64,000 nt of DNA from an uncultured Erysipelotrichaceae bacterium. Lineage in GTDB: Bacteria > Bacillota_I > Bacilli_A > Erysipelotrichales > Erysipelotrichaceae. The notes under the pieces were generated by a model, which was not told the DNA's origin, made no database searches, and was given only the letters and a program-made list of their open reading frames with translations. Positions 1 to 8,961 of the stretch are shown piece by piece. Positions within the stretch are counted from its first letter, which is position 1, and every line of letters starts with the position of its first letter. The stretch lies in assembly GCA_902793635.1 (NCBI GenBank), contig CADBEA010000002.1:1-64000 (forward strand), written 5' to 3'. A program made the position numbers and the translations under genes.

Positions 1-103
1 ATCACCAAAATTCCTTTGCCAATCAATTTATATACTGCATACGGGGAATATCATTACGGTGTTTTTTCCCTTATCAACTAAATCTTTAAAAAGAGCGATG
101 GAT

Positions 104-126
104 GAAAAAAACGGACCTGGGTCCGT
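104..126 (-). terminator. Rho-independent terminator after the first M15 gene
   Basis: On the minus strand the inverted repeat ACGGAC/GTCCGT (111-126) with a four-base loop is followed by a run of T. It overlaps the stop codon of the DD-carboxypeptidase gene and closes the leftward two-gene unit. Bases 1-103 hold no gene that I can support. Confidence 0.75.
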
Positions 127-947
127 TATTCGTAATCGCCGCCTTCGACTCCGAAGTATTCCTCAAAGGAATAGAACGGATCGATGTTGTATATTGCCGT
201 GGCATAGTCAACGCCGACATAGCGGAAATGCCATGGTTCATAGGCATAGCCGGTAATGTCCTGTTTGCCTTTGGGATAGCGCATGATAAAGCCGTATTCA
301 TGGGCGTGATCCTTCAGCCAGGCACCTTCCGGTGTGTTTTCCATTTCTTCGGAAAGATATGTCGCACCGTCATGGTCGGAAATATCTGCCGCAAGACCGG
401 TCTGATGATCGGAGTAGCCTGGTCTTGAGCTGATCGTATCAGCCACTTCCCAGCCATACTGGGCAGAATAGCCGCTGTACAGCTGATCCTGATATTCCTG
501 CGAACGGTAGCCGGATCCCAGCAATAATGTAATGCCGTCATTGGCAGCTGCCGCGAACATTTCTTCGATTGCTGAAGCAGCTTCGGCGCGCAGCGGGGCA
601 CTGCCGAAAACCATCGGCACAGACGGCTCAACCAGATCATACGGCGCATAGCCGTCCGGCAATGGATGCTTTTTGTTGGCCAGCAGAAGCAGGCTGTCGG
701 TATCGTGGAAGACATCCAGGTCTTCCCGGCTTTCATCTTCCGCCGGCGGAATCATAACCTTTTCCAGAACAGTTTTTTCCTCTTCGCTATCCTGGATGAC
801 TTTCTGGGTCAGCGCCGCTTCTTCGATGGGTTTGCTGAAGGCACCGGCCAGGGTGGAAATCAGTAAGGCCAGCAGTGTCAGACCGCCGAAAACGAGGGTC
901 AGAAACGCCCACGGTTTCAGTCTTCTTTTCTTCCTTTTACTCGGCAT
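126..947 (-). CDS. M15 family D-alanyl-D-alanine carboxypeptidase (VanY-like), membrane anchored
   Basis: Predicted zinc carboxypeptidase that trims the terminal D-Ala from peptidoglycan stem peptides outside the cell. The 273-residue protein has a basic N-terminus and one membrane segment (about 13-35), then a linker and the M15B domain. The family signature is complete: GYRS with Arg138, zinc ligands His171 and Asp178 in SDHQTGLAAD, and Glu227/His230 in EPWH. It overlaps the upstream paralogue by 11 bp, so the pair is probably co-translated. An extracellular active enzyme is well supported. Whether it acts in wall maturation or in glycopeptide tolerance cannot be told; no vanHAX or two-component genes are adjacent. 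Confidence 0.9.
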   Translation of the reverse strand: MPSKRKKRRLKPWAFLTLVFGGLTLLALLISTLAGAFSKPIEEAALTQKVIQDSEEEKTVLEKVMIPPAEDESREDLDVFHDTDSLLLLANKKHPLPDGYAPYDLVEPSVPMVFGSAPLRAEAASAIEEMFAAAANDGITLLLGSGYRSQEYQDQLYSGYSAQYGWEVADTISSRPGYSDHQTGLAADISDHDGATYLSEEMENTPEGAWLKDHAHEYGFIMRYPKGKQDITGYAYEPWHFRYVGVDYATAIYNIDPFYSFEEYFGVEGGDYE

Positions 948-1686
948 AATTGCCGCCTTTCAGGTTATAGTGTTCTTCCATGGTATTCCAGTCACCGTTC
1001 CGGTAGATCGCCGCGGCCGCTTCCGGACCGACATAGCGGTAATGCCATGGTTCATAGCTGTAGCCGGTAATGGCTTCTTTGCCCTGTGGATAACGCATGA
1101 TGAAGCCGTATTCATAGGCATGGGCCATCAACCACTGACCTTCCGGTGTTTCACCGAACTCTTCCGTCAGATACGTTGCCGCATCATGATCTGAAATATC
1201 CACAGCCAGACCGGTCTGATGATCGGAATAGCCGGGCCGGGAACTGATCGAGTCAGCAACTTCCTTGCCGTACTGTTCCACATATCCGTCATACAGCTGC
1301 CGCTGCAGAGCTTCTGCGCGGTAAGCTGAACCAAGCACCAGATGCACTTCTTCGGCATCCGCTGCCGCAAACATTTCTTCCAATGCCGCCGCGGCCAGAC
1401 TGCGCAGATAGCAGTCATTGAGCATCTCGACATTCGGATGCACCAGATCGGACGGTTCATAACCGGCCGGCAGGGCGTGTTTCTTATTGGCAATCACAAG
1501 AATACTGTCTGTATCAAAGAACTGCCGGTCATTCTCACCGGCGTACATATCAACAGACTCCTCTTTCGTTTCTGTTTCTGTCATATTCTGACCCTCCTGG
1601 GTACGATAATGGGATACCACCATGAAGATGGTACAGATAGCCATCAGGCATACCGCCGCGATAAAAAGTTTCTTCGTCAGGTTCAT
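937..1686 (-). CDS. M15 family D-alanyl-D-alanine carboxypeptidase (VanY-like), second copy
   Basis: Paralogue of the downstream gene and first gene of the leftward pair. I chose the ATG at 1686 because GGAG lies nine bases upstream; an in-frame TTG at 1722 would add 12 residues with no better ribosome site. The 249-residue protein has an N-terminal membrane segment (about 7-24), an acidic linker and the M15B catalytic domain. Arg123 (in AYRA), His156, Asp163, Glu212 and His215 match the catalytic and zinc positions. Predicted to be an active exported DD-carboxypeptidase. The two copies have very similar C-terminal halves and divergent linkers, as after a local duplication. Confidence 0.88.
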   Translation of the reverse strand: MNLTKKLFIAAVCLMAICTIFMVVSHYRTQEGQNMTETETKEESVDMYAGENDRQFFDTDSILVIANKKHALPAGYEPSDLVHPNVEMLNDCYLRSLAAAALEEMFAAADAEEVHLVLGSAYRAEALQRQLYDGYVEQYGKEVADSISSRPGYSDHQTGLAVDISDHDAATYLTEEFGETPEGQWLMAHAYEYGFIMRYPQGKEAITGYSYEPWHYRYVGPEAAAAIYRNGDWNTMEEHYNLKGGNYAE

Positions 1687-1739
1687 ATAGTAACTCCGTC
1701 TACCTATGTTAACACAAAGCATATGGAAAGAGAAACACG

Positions 1740-1777
1740 TAAAAAGAGCCCTTCCCGTCAGGGAAACAGGCTCTTTG
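1740..1777 (-). terminator. Terminator after degV-family gene
   Basis: Minus-strand hairpin with arms AAAGAGCC and GGCTCTTT and an inner TTTCCCTGACGGGAA element, followed by T residues. It separates the DegV gene from the M15 pair. Confidence 0.75.
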
Positions 1778-1787
1778 TTGTTTTGTC

Positions 1788-2624
1788 TCAGTCTTTGATT
1801 TCGAAGCAGACGATCATGCCGCCACGCTCCGCATAGTAACTGCAGAGACCGGTGCAGTTATCGACGACGATATCCGCGCCCGGGAATTTTGCGAGCAGTT
1901 CATCCTTCATCTTATGTGCCTGATCAGGATTCAGACAGTGCGACAGTCTCAGCTTGCCACCGTTGTAGCCCATTTTCAGGATCTCGTTATACAGTGTGGC
2001 GAACGCCTTCTTGGCTCCGCGGGCAATGGATGCCTGCTGAATCGTTCCCTCTTCGGAAGCTTTGCCGAGGAAGCGGATACCCAGGAAGGAAGCCACTTTG
2101 GCAACCGCCGGATTGACACGGCCGTTCTTGGACAGATTGCCGAGTGACTCCAGCAGGAAGAGGATCTTCGTATGCTTGTAGTATTCATTGACGGCATCGA
2201 CTGTTTCTTCAAAGCTCATGCCGGCTTCTTTGCATTCAGCGATCTTTTCGATGATCAGCTGCATACTGCCGCCGGTCGCTTTCGAATCGAAAACATGAAC
2301 TTTGACTTCCGGATGCTCAACTTCGAACTGTTCCTTGGCCATGACACATGCCGCATAACTGCCGGACAGGTTGGAACTGATCGTTACGGCATAGACTTCA
2401 TCCGCCTCTCCGAATGCTTCCATCCATTCACCGGCATTCGGACAGGATGTGCTGTCCTTCGTGCTGTGTTCAAACGCATTGACCAGAGCGCTGGTATCCA
2501 GACCTTTCTGGTCGACAAACTCAACACCATCAACCATGATCTTCAGCGGAACGGTCGTATAATGTTCATTTCCTTTGAATTCCAGAAGGTTGGAAGAAGA
2601 ATCCGATACAATTCGATAGCTCAT
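1788..2624 (-). CDS. DegV family fatty-acid-binding protein (FakB-like)
   Basis: DegV proteins bind a fatty acid and, as FakB subunits, present it to the kinase FakA to make acyl phosphate for phospholipid synthesis. The protein (278 residues from ATG 2624; GAGGT is seven bases upstream, and a GTG at 2633 would add three) begins YRIVSDSSSNL, the usual N-terminal ligand-loop pattern, and carries the two-lobed DegV fold over its full length, with a conserved VFDSKATGGSMQ stretch near residue 120. It stands alone with its own terminator. Family membership is firm; the fatty acid bound and the FakA partner, which is not in the window, are unknown. Confidence 0.88.
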   Translation of the reverse strand: MSYRIVSDSSSNLLEFKGNEHYTTVPLKIMVDGVEFVDQKGLDTSALVNAFEHSTKDSTSCPNAGEWMEAFGEADEVYAVTISSNLSGSYAACVMAKEQFEVEHPEVKVHVFDSKATGGSMQLIIEKIAECKEAGMSFEETVDAVNEYYKHTKILFLLESLGNLSKNGRVNPAVAKVASFLGIRFLGKASEEGTIQQASIARGAKKAFATLYNEILKMGYNGGKLRLSHCLNPDQAHKMKDELLAKFPGADIVVDNCTGLCSYYAERGGMIVCFEIKD

Positions 2625-2692
2625 ATGCGACACCTCACGAAACTATGATAGTCAGCAGTCAAATACCCTGTCAAGCGTTTCCGAAAAACCGT

Positions 2693-4654
2693 TTACTGCA
2701 GTCCGGTATGCTTCTCGAACCAGTCCGTCATTTCCTTCAGACGTCTGATCCGGTGCAACGGTTTGCCGCTGCGGCTCAGTTCATGGTTCTCACCTTTGAA
2801 GATGACCATCCGTGTTTCCACGTTCTGCACCGCCAGTGCCTGCATCATCTGCATGCCTTCCGGCAGCGGGCAGCGGTAGTCTTCCTCACTGTGAATGAAC
2901 AGTGTCGGTGTCGTGCAGCCTTCCACGTAGCGCAGCGGTGAATGATCCCAGAGGTGATCGAAACCGTCAAAGATATGCGGTGCGCCGTGCTGATCAGCGT
3001 TGTGATAGTAACCGATATCGGAGATCAACGCCTTCGAGATCCAGTTGGAAATCGAACGCTGGGAAACGGCACAGCAGAAGCGGTGTGTATGACCGATGAT
3101 CCAGTTGGTCATGAAGCCGCCGTAGGAGCCGCCGGTCACACAGAGTCTTGTTTCATCCACAGCCGGCACCTGAGCCAGGACTGCGTCGGTGAAGTCCATC
3201 AGATTGTCATAATCGACATAGCCGTACTGGTCGCGGATATCCGCGAATTCATCACCACGGCCGTCCGAGCCGCGGATGTTGGTAAACATGACGATGAAAC
3301 CGCGGGATGCCCACAGCTGCATCTCATGGAAGAAGTTGGTTCCGTAGACGACGCGCGGGCCACCGTGAATATCCAGGATCGCTGGATATTTCTTTTTCGC
3401 ATCAAAGTCCTGCGGCAGAAGCACCCAGCCATGGAGCTTCTCGTCTTTTGAGGTGTAGTCGAGCCGTTTCGGCGCCGCGATATACTTGCCTTTCAGGGCA
3501 TCGTCATTGAAAGACGTCAGTTTGGTGAGCTTCCCCTTCTGCAGTTCATAGACTTCAAACAGGTGTTTCGCGTCGGAGCGGATCATCGCGACCTTGTCTT
3601 TTCTGACATCGATGGCGTTGATCGCACCCTGTTCATCAAAGAGAACGGTGTGGTCAAAGTTCTGATCCCATTTCCAGACAGCCGTATGGTCGTCGTCCGT
3701 GACGAGGGAATACAGTTCGTCCTTGAACACGACATTCTGCATGCCGCCGCCCATGGTGCAGTCGGAGCCGACCGATGTGTGCAGGTTCAGGATGGGATCC
3801 TTGACAAAGACCAGCTCGTTCTTCACGATTCTGACGATCATGCCGGTTTCGTTGCTGCCATAGGCTTTCTTATCGGTTGCCTGTGCATACAGCTGATGAT
3901 CGATGAGGAACAGGTTCTGGATCGCCATGTTCTTTTTGCTGATCAGCGTTCCCTTCTTTCCATCGGAAAGCGAAACGGTATAGACGCCGTCCCGCATAGC
4001 CCGTTTGCCATGCCATGTTTCAGCTGTGTAATACAGCATGTCGCCGTCAATGACATATTCGTCCACCGCGGTGTCCTTGCCAGTCAGCCGTTTCAGACTG
4101 CCGTTTTCCAGCAGGAAGAGAGCGTTACGGCGGCCGTTGATGAAACCGACATTGTTCAGCCAGTAAGGGATTTCGTCAACGACATGATAGTCTGCGTCTT
4201 CCTTCTTCTTTGCCAGCTTCTGTTTCCGCACTTCGGCGGAATCCTTATAGGCATCGGGATCGTTCCGTTCAATGGCAGCCGTCAGCACGAAGCGGTTCTT
4301 ACCGGCCGGTTCCAGGGAGGAAACAGCCAGCGGCAGCTGCATATACGGCAGCGCTTCGCCGCCGTTGACATTGATGCGGAAGATTTCCGTCATACCTTCT
4401 TCGTGATTCTCACTGACCCGGCGGATCAGGAGATGTTCATTGTCTTCAAAAGCAAGAATGCCGGCATTCAGAGAAGCAGTCAGCTGTCTGACTTTGCCGT
4501 CTTTGACCATCCAGACATCACGGCCATAGCCGCTCTTGTCCGCTTTGGTATAAGCCACTTCGAAAACAAGAACCTTCCCATCCGGGCTGTAGCGTAGTCC
4601 GGACGGGAATTTATATGTCAGAATATCTTCGATTTGAATAGGTTCTTTTTTCAT
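2693..4654 (-). CDS. S9 family serine peptidase (acylaminoacyl-peptidase type), copy 1
   Basis: Cytoplasmic prolyl-oligopeptidase-family enzyme that cleaves short peptides. The 653-residue protein has an N-terminal beta-propeller of about 400 residues, which gates access, and a C-terminal alpha/beta-hydrolase domain. The triad is visible as Ser510 in GGSYGGF, Asp592 in EEDYRCPL and His624 in GENHEL. There is no signal peptide. It lies 2 bp after a close paralogue of 658 residues, so the two are a tandem duplication read from one transcript. Both look catalytically intact; the propellers differ more than the hydrolase domains, which may separate their substrates (inference). Confidence 0.92.
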   Translation of the reverse strand: MKKEPIQIEDILTYKFPSGLRYSPDGKVLVFEVAYTKADKSGYGRDVWMVKDGKVRQLTASLNAGILAFEDNEHLLIRRVSENHEEGMTEIFRINVNGGEALPYMQLPLAVSSLEPAGKNRFVLTAAIERNDPDAYKDSAEVRKQKLAKKKEDADYHVVDEIPYWLNNVGFINGRRNALFLLENGSLKRLTGKDTAVDEYVIDGDMLYYTAETWHGKRAMRDGVYTVSLSDGKKGTLISKKNMAIQNLFLIDHQLYAQATDKKAYGSNETGMIVRIVKNELVFVKDPILNLHTSVGSDCTMGGGMQNVVFKDELYSLVTDDDHTAVWKWDQNFDHTVLFDEQGAINAIDVRKDKVAMIRSDAKHLFEVYELQKGKLTKLTSFNDDALKGKYIAAPKRLDYTSKDEKLHGWVLLPQDFDAKKKYPAILDIHGGPRVVYGTNFFHEMQLWASRGFIVMFTNIRGSDGRGDEFADIRDQYGYVDYDNLMDFTDAVLAQVPAVDETRLCVTGGSYGGFMTNWIIGHTHRFCCAVSQRSISNWISKALISDIGYYHNADQHGAPHIFDGFDHLWDHSPLRYVEGCTTPTLFIHSEEDYRCPLPEGMQMMQALAVQNVETRMVIFKGENHELSRSGKPLHRIRRLKEMTDWFEKHTGLQ

Positions 4655-4656
4655 AA

Positions 4657-6633
4657 TTATTTTGTGTGCTTGTCAAACCAGCCGGTGATTTCATCCAGGC
4701 GTCTGATTCTGTGAACCGGCTTGCCGCCGCGGCTCAGTTCATGGTTTTCACCCTTGAAGATGACCAGTCTTGTTTCGATATCGCGGACAGCCAGTGCCTG
4801 CATCATCTGCATACCTTCCGGCAGCGGGCAGCGGAAGTCTTCGTCGCTGTGGATGAACAATGTCGGTGTCTTGACGTTTTCAGCATACTTCAGCGGTGAA
4901 TGGTTCCACAGGAATTCTGTGTTGACATCTCCGAAGAGGCCCTTCGCACCGCACTGATCCGGTCCGAAGTAGAGACCGATGTCACTGATGAATGTGAAGG
5001 AGACCCAGTTGGCAATCGAACGCTGGGAAGCGGCGCAGCAGAATCTGTCAGTATGACCGATGATCCAGTTGGTCATGAAGCCGCCGTAGGAACCGCCGGT
5101 CTCGCACATCTTTGTCGTGTCGATGTTCGGATATGCGGCCAGAACAGCGTCCGTGAAGTCCATCAGGTTGTCGAAGTCGACCGCGCCGTACTGATCACGG
5201 ATGTCTGCGAATGCATCACCGCGTCCATCGGAACCGCGGATGTTCGTGAAGAAGACGACATAGCCCTTGGAAGCCCAGACCTGCATTTCATGGAAGAATG
5301 CGTTGGTATAGACAGCGCGCGGTCCGCCATGGACATCCAGGACAGCCGGATATTTCTTTTTCTTGTCAAAGCCTTCCGGCAGAAGAACCCAGCCGTGCAG
5401 ATCTTCGTCATGTGATTTGTAGTCAATGCGGTGCGGCTTGGCGACATACTTGTCCTTCAGTGCCGCATCGTTCAGGCTTGTCAGTCTGACGACGTTCTTG
5501 CCATCGACATCCATTTCATAAACTTCCATCAGGCTGTTTTCAGTTGCCCGGGCGAAAGCGATCTTCTTGTTGGCGACATCCAGGAAGAAGACGACACCCT
5601 GCTCATCGAACAGAACAGTCTTGCGCATCGCACTGTCAAACTTCCAGATCTCGACATGGTCTTCGTTGGTTGCCAGAGTATAGTAAGCGTTGTTGTATAC
5701 CTTGCTTGAGCTGCCGCCGCCGAGGCAGATATCAACAGCACCGGCATCGTGCAGCTGACGTTCCGGATCCTTTACGGCGACGATCTTCTTGTCGACAAGG
5801 TGGGAAATCTTGCCGGTTTCGTTGATGCCGTAGGTCTTCATGTCGGACGCCTGGAAATACAGTTCACCCTTGAGGACGAAGAGTCCGCCGATACTGTGGT
5901 CATTGCGGCCATAGAGAGTCTCGCTCTTACCGGTTTCGGTATTGAGAGCATAGAGCTTGTCGAACATCGAGCGCTTGTTGTCGCGCACATTGCCGTTATA
6001 GTAAACAGTCTTTCCGTCCACAACCATTTCACCCAGGTCGAACTTCGGAGCTGTGACCCGCTTGACTTCCAGTTCTTTGCCTGTTTTGACGAGGAACAGA
6101 GCGGTTCTCAGCTTGTTGATATAGCCGGCACCGTTGAACCAGTAAGGAACTTCGTCAACAACATGGTAGTCTTCTTCGGCTTTCTTCGCTTCGAGCTTCT
6201 GCTTTCTTGTTTCTTCATTATCCTTATATGCGTCCGGATCGTTGGCATCGATCATACCGGCAACCGCATAGACACCGTTTGCTACTTTTTTGACACTCTT
6301 GAGCGGGAACGGCAGAGTGATCCACTTCTGGGCTTCACCGCCGGTCACGTCCAGCTTATAAAGATTTGTCACACCAGGCACATCATCCGGTGTAGTTCTG
6401 GTAACGATGAGGGTTGTGTCATCGTCCCAGCAGACGATGGATGTGTTCAGGGTCGCTGTCAGCTGCTGCGCCTTGCCGTCTCTGACGAGCCAGACATCAC
6501 GGTCATAACTGTTTTTCTTCTCGTTTGCCTTGGCGACCTGAAAGGCCAGGTATGTGCCCTTCGTGCTGTACTGCAGGTTCTCCGGAAATCTGAAATTCAA
6601 TAAATCTCTGATCTCTACTGGTGCTTTAGTCAT
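4657..6633 (-). CDS. S9 family serine peptidase (acylaminoacyl-peptidase type), copy 2
   Basis: Upstream member of the tandem S9 pair, 658 residues, no signal peptide. Propeller domain to about residue 405, then the hydrolase domain with Ser515 (GGSYGGF), Asp599 (DEDFRCPL) and His631 (GENHEL). The start has a strong AGGAGGG site that lies inside the end of the NUDIX gene, which it overlaps by 8 bp; nudix, S9 copy 2 and S9 copy 1 therefore form one unit. Likely job: degrading oligopeptides or oxidised N-acylated peptides in the cytoplasm. The exact specificity within S9C cannot be decided from sequence alone. Confidence 0.92.
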   Translation of the reverse strand: MTKAPVEIRDLLNFRFPENLQYSTKGTYLAFQVAKANEKKNSYDRDVWLVRDGKAQQLTATLNTSIVCWDDDTTLIVTRTTPDDVPGVTNLYKLDVTGGEAQKWITLPFPLKSVKKVANGVYAVAGMIDANDPDAYKDNEETRKQKLEAKKAEEDYHVVDEVPYWFNGAGYINKLRTALFLVKTGKELEVKRVTAPKFDLGEMVVDGKTVYYNGNVRDNKRSMFDKLYALNTETGKSETLYGRNDHSIGGLFVLKGELYFQASDMKTYGINETGKISHLVDKKIVAVKDPERQLHDAGAVDICLGGGSSSKVYNNAYYTLATNEDHVEIWKFDSAMRKTVLFDEQGVVFFLDVANKKIAFARATENSLMEVYEMDVDGKNVVRLTSLNDAALKDKYVAKPHRIDYKSHDEDLHGWVLLPEGFDKKKKYPAVLDVHGGPRAVYTNAFFHEMQVWASKGYVVFFTNIRGSDGRGDAFADIRDQYGAVDFDNLMDFTDAVLAAYPNIDTTKMCETGGSYGGFMTNWIIGHTDRFCCAASQRSIANWVSFTFISDIGLYFGPDQCGAKGLFGDVNTEFLWNHSPLKYAENVKTPTLFIHSDEDFRCPLPEGMQMMQALAVRDIETRLVIFKGENHELSRGGKPVHRIRRLDEITGWFDKHTK

Positions 6634-7171
6634 ATTTTCCCTCCTTATATGCTTTGACTAAGAATGTCATACCCATTGTTTTCGCATCGGTAATTTCACC
6701 ACTTACAATTTTGGCAGTGATTTCATCCAATGTCATCTTTGATACATTCAGATCTTCATCTGCGTCCAGATGCTGACCTTTGAATTCACCCTGCCGGGCA
6801 TAATACAGATAAATGACCTCGCTGTCGTAAGCCGGTGTCGGTGCCATCTGGCCCAGGAAGAAGAAATCCTTTCCTTCATAGCCGGTTTCCTCGATGATCT
6901 CACGCTGTGCGGTAAGCAGCGGTTCCTCACCCGGTTCCCGCTTGCCGGCCGGATATTCGGTCATTACCTTTTCCTGCGCATAGCGGTACTGGGTCACCAT
7001 GAAGAATCTCCCTTCATCATCCTCCATGGCAATGCCGACGCCGCCCGGATGTTCCACGACTTCCCGCGGCACCCGCTGACCGTCTGCCGTCTCGGCTTCA
7101 TCCTTGCGTACATTCAGGATCAGACCACGGTAGACATAATCTTTCTTGATTGTTTTTTCCTTCAGATCCAT
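6626..7171 (-). CDS. NUDIX hydrolase, ADP-ribose pyrophosphatase type
   Basis: Hydrolyses ADP-ribose or a similar nucleoside diphosphate sugar to AMP plus a sugar phosphate, clearing reactive nucleotides. The Nudix box is complete (AGKREPGEE...REIIEETGYEG), and the N-terminal strand region and the Pro/Tyr positions after the box fit the NudF/ADPRase group. Start choice: the ATG at 7171 has GGGAG eight bases upstream, whereas the ATG at 7186 would be almost leaderless. First gene of a leftward unit with two S9 peptidases and divergent from the DNPH1-like gene. Annotation as ADPRase is by family resemblance; the substrate is untested. Confidence 0.87.
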   Translation of the reverse strand: MDLKEKTIKKDYVYRGLILNVRKDEAETADGQRVPREVVEHPGGVGIAMEDDEGRFFMVTQYRYAQEKVMTEYPAGKREPGEEPLLTAQREIIEETGYEGKDFFFLGQMAPTPAYDSEVIYLYYARQGEFKGQHLDADEDLNVSKMTLDEITAKIVSGEITDAKTMGMTFLVKAYKEGKYD

Positions 7172-7197
7172 AAACAGGTCTCCCATATATTTTCATT

Positions 7198-7207
7198 ATT
7201 ATATAAT
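7198..7207. promoter_or_regulatory. Palindromic -10 element shared by divergent promoters
   Basis: The self-complementary run ATTATATAAT contains TATAAT on the plus strand (7202-7207) and on the minus strand (7198-7203). It lies 20 bases before the DNPH1-like gene and 27 bases before the NUDIX start. No good -35 is visible in either direction. Confidence 0.45.
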
Positions 7208-7226
7208 ACGTTCAGAGGTTAACGTT

Positions 7227-7634
7227 ATGAAAATCTATTTTGCCGGATCGATCCGCGGCGGCCGCAGTGATGCTGCTTTGTATCACGACATCATTGAACA
7301 TATCAAAGAAAAAGACACTGTCCTGACCGAACAGGTCGGTGACATGTCTCATTCTGTCAAAGAAGGAAGTTTCCGGGATGACGGCCAGATCTATTACAAA
7401 GACACCGCCTGGCTGCGGGAATGCGACATGGTAATCGCCGAATGCACGGCGCCTTCCCTCGGTGTCGGTTATGAACTGGCCTATGCCGAACGCCACAGCA
7501 AACCCGTGCATATCTTCTACCGGCCGGCCGAGACTTCACTTTCCGCCATGCTTAAAGGCAATCCCTATTTCAATATCCATCCCTATACAACAAAAGAAGA
7601 GCTTATTTCTCTCATCGATCAGATCAGAGAATAA
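7227..7634 (+). CDS. DNPH1-like 2'-deoxynucleoside 5'-phosphate N-hydrolase
   Basis: Predicted to split the glycosidic bond of deoxynucleoside monophosphates, releasing the base and deoxyribose 5-phosphate. The 135-residue protein begins MKIYFAGSIRGGRSD, the phosphate-binding motif of DNPH1 (Rcl), followed by TVLTEQVGD and by PSLGVGYELA, whose Glu is the expected catalytic residue; length and motif order match DNPH1 rather than classical deoxyribosyltransferases. AGAGG lies eight bases before the chosen ATG; an upstream in-frame extension from 7146 has no ribosome site. Divergent from a NUDIX gene, which suggests a shared role in removing damaged or surplus nucleotides (inference). Confidence 0.82.
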   Translation: MKIYFAGSIRGGRSDAALYHDIIEHIKEKDTVLTEQVGDMSHSVKEGSFRDDGQIYYKDTAWLRECDMVIAECTAPSLGVGYELAYAERHSKPVHIFYRPAETSLSAMLKGNPYFNIHPYTTKEELISLIDQIRE

Positions 7635-7646
7635 GCTCTTTTCTTT
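7594..7646. terminator. Bidirectional terminator between convergent genes
   Basis: Inverted repeat AAGAGCTTAT...ATAAGCTCTT with A-rich and T-rich flanks, lying inside the last codons of the DNPH1-like gene and next to the stop of the ABC permease. It can work in both directions. Confidence 0.65.
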
Positions 7647-8961
7647 AATCTCTTAATGGTTCTTTGATGACCTGGCCGTAATAGATACGGGTCAGAACAT
7701 CCGTGACGATCAGCGGCAGGATTGCGGCTGCCGACAGGAACAGGATCTGCGATGTGCTTGCCTGTCCGCTTCTGTACAGCGAGAAGAAAGCCGTACCGGC
7801 ATAGATGATCACCAGTGCCAGGATCAGCAGATAGAACTTCGATACTTCGCTGTGCATGATCTTGTTCTTTTCCGCTTCGGAAACACCGACCTGGGAAAGA
7901 ATGTGATAGTCGTGCATTCTGCCGGACAGATCGGTTTCCAGACGGAACATGATCGTCAGCGACTGCAGAATGGCGATACTGACATAGGTTACGATGACCA
8001 GCAGATATTCCAGCGTGGAATACTGACGCGAGAACAGCATTGTCATGACCACCAGCAGATCACAGATCAGCAGGAACACGGTTACCTTGCAGAACTGCAT
8101 GTCACGGCGCAGGAAACCATTGGAAATCAGTTCGATGGTTTTCTTTGTGCCGCCCTTACGGTTCTGTCTGGTCAGCAGCGGCAGTAACAGCGAACCCATG
8201 ACCCGGTTCAGACCGACACTGCCGATCACCATACTGATTGCCAGGGCACCCGAGCCGTTGAAGAAGTTGTACAGCGGCAGGATCGCGGCAACAACCGCAA
8301 TGATATTCAGCAGGATCTGAACAGCCGGTTTGGAACCCATGCCATAAGCTCCCCGGTTGTCCTTCATAGCTCCCATATTGCCGCCGGCCAGAAGCACGGC
8401 ACCGCTCTTATAGGCAAAGCTGCAGTTCAGCAGGATCGTCCAGAAGACGACAAATACAAGCACTGCGATGAATTCCACCATGGCATAGGTGGAAATGGTA
8501 ATGACAAACGTTTCACCCTGCATTGCCAGCAGATGATTCATCAGGCCGATCAGACCATACCCGGTAAGGATGCCAAGCGGAATGGAGATCACCATCAGAA
8601 GCACTGTCTGAATCAGAAGATACATGGCCATATGGAGATATGTGGCTCCGCAGATCATGTGGACCGCAAGTTCCTTGGCCTTGTTTTTGACAAAGAAGTC
8701 ATTGCAGAAAAGCAGATCGATAAAGCACATGACGACGACAAAGACCATCATCAGATTGCCGGCATTGCCTTTCTCCAGCAGCTGGAACAGGTCTGCCTGA
8801 TTGGCGGAAGTGATATAGACTTCCGGCTGGCCGCCTGTCAGCGCCGCTGCCATGTTGAAATACACAAACAGCAATGTTGTCGTGATAAAGAACGTCAGGG
8901 CAAAGAAGATGGCCTTGGAACGGCTGTTGCGCAATGAGCGCATCGCTTCTTTGAAGATCAT
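7645..8961 (-). CDS. FtsX/BceB-type ABC transporter permease, compact form
   Basis: Membrane partner of the adjacent ATPase, 438 residues. It has about ten hydrophobic segments: one at 17-37, three between roughly 70 and 190, two around 215-260, two around 295-340 and two near the C-terminus. That is the layout of BceB-type permeases of peptide-antibiotic exporters and sensors, but those are usually about 650 residues with a 200-residue extracellular domain after segment 7, which is missing here. Its start overlaps the ATPase stop by 4 bp. Linked LytTR and XRE regulators suggest an inducible peptide or drug efflux system; the substrate is unknown. Confidence 0.75.
   Translation of the reverse strand: MIFKEAMRSLRNSRSKAIFFALTFFITTTLLFVYFNMAAALTGGQPEVYITSANQADLFQLLEKGNAGNLMMVFVVVMCFIDLLFCNDFFVKNKAKELAVHMICGATYLHMAMYLLIQTVLLMVISIPLGILTGYGLIGLMNHLLAMQGETFVITISTYAMVEFIAVLVFVVFWTILLNCSFAYKSGAVLLAGGNMGAMKDNRGAYGMGSKPAVQILLNIIAVVAAILPLYNFFNGSGALAISMVIGSVGLNRVMGSLLLPLLTRQNRKGGTKKTIELISNGFLRRDMQFCKVTVFLLICDLLVVMTMLFSRQYSTLEYLLVIVTYVSIAILQSLTIMFRLETDLSGRMHDYHILSQVGVSEAEKNKIMHSEVSKFYLLILALVIIYAGTAFFSLYRSGQASTSQILFLSAAAILPLIVTDVLTRIYYGQVIKEPLRD

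Noticed and set aside
126-1686. A vancomycin-resistance cluster
   Set aside because: Only VanY-like enzymes; no vanH, vanA-type ligase, vanX or VanRS.
3563-4597. 344-codon open frame on the plus strand opposite the S9 peptidase gene
   Set aside because: No domain or ribosome site; it mirrors the codon pattern of the real gene.
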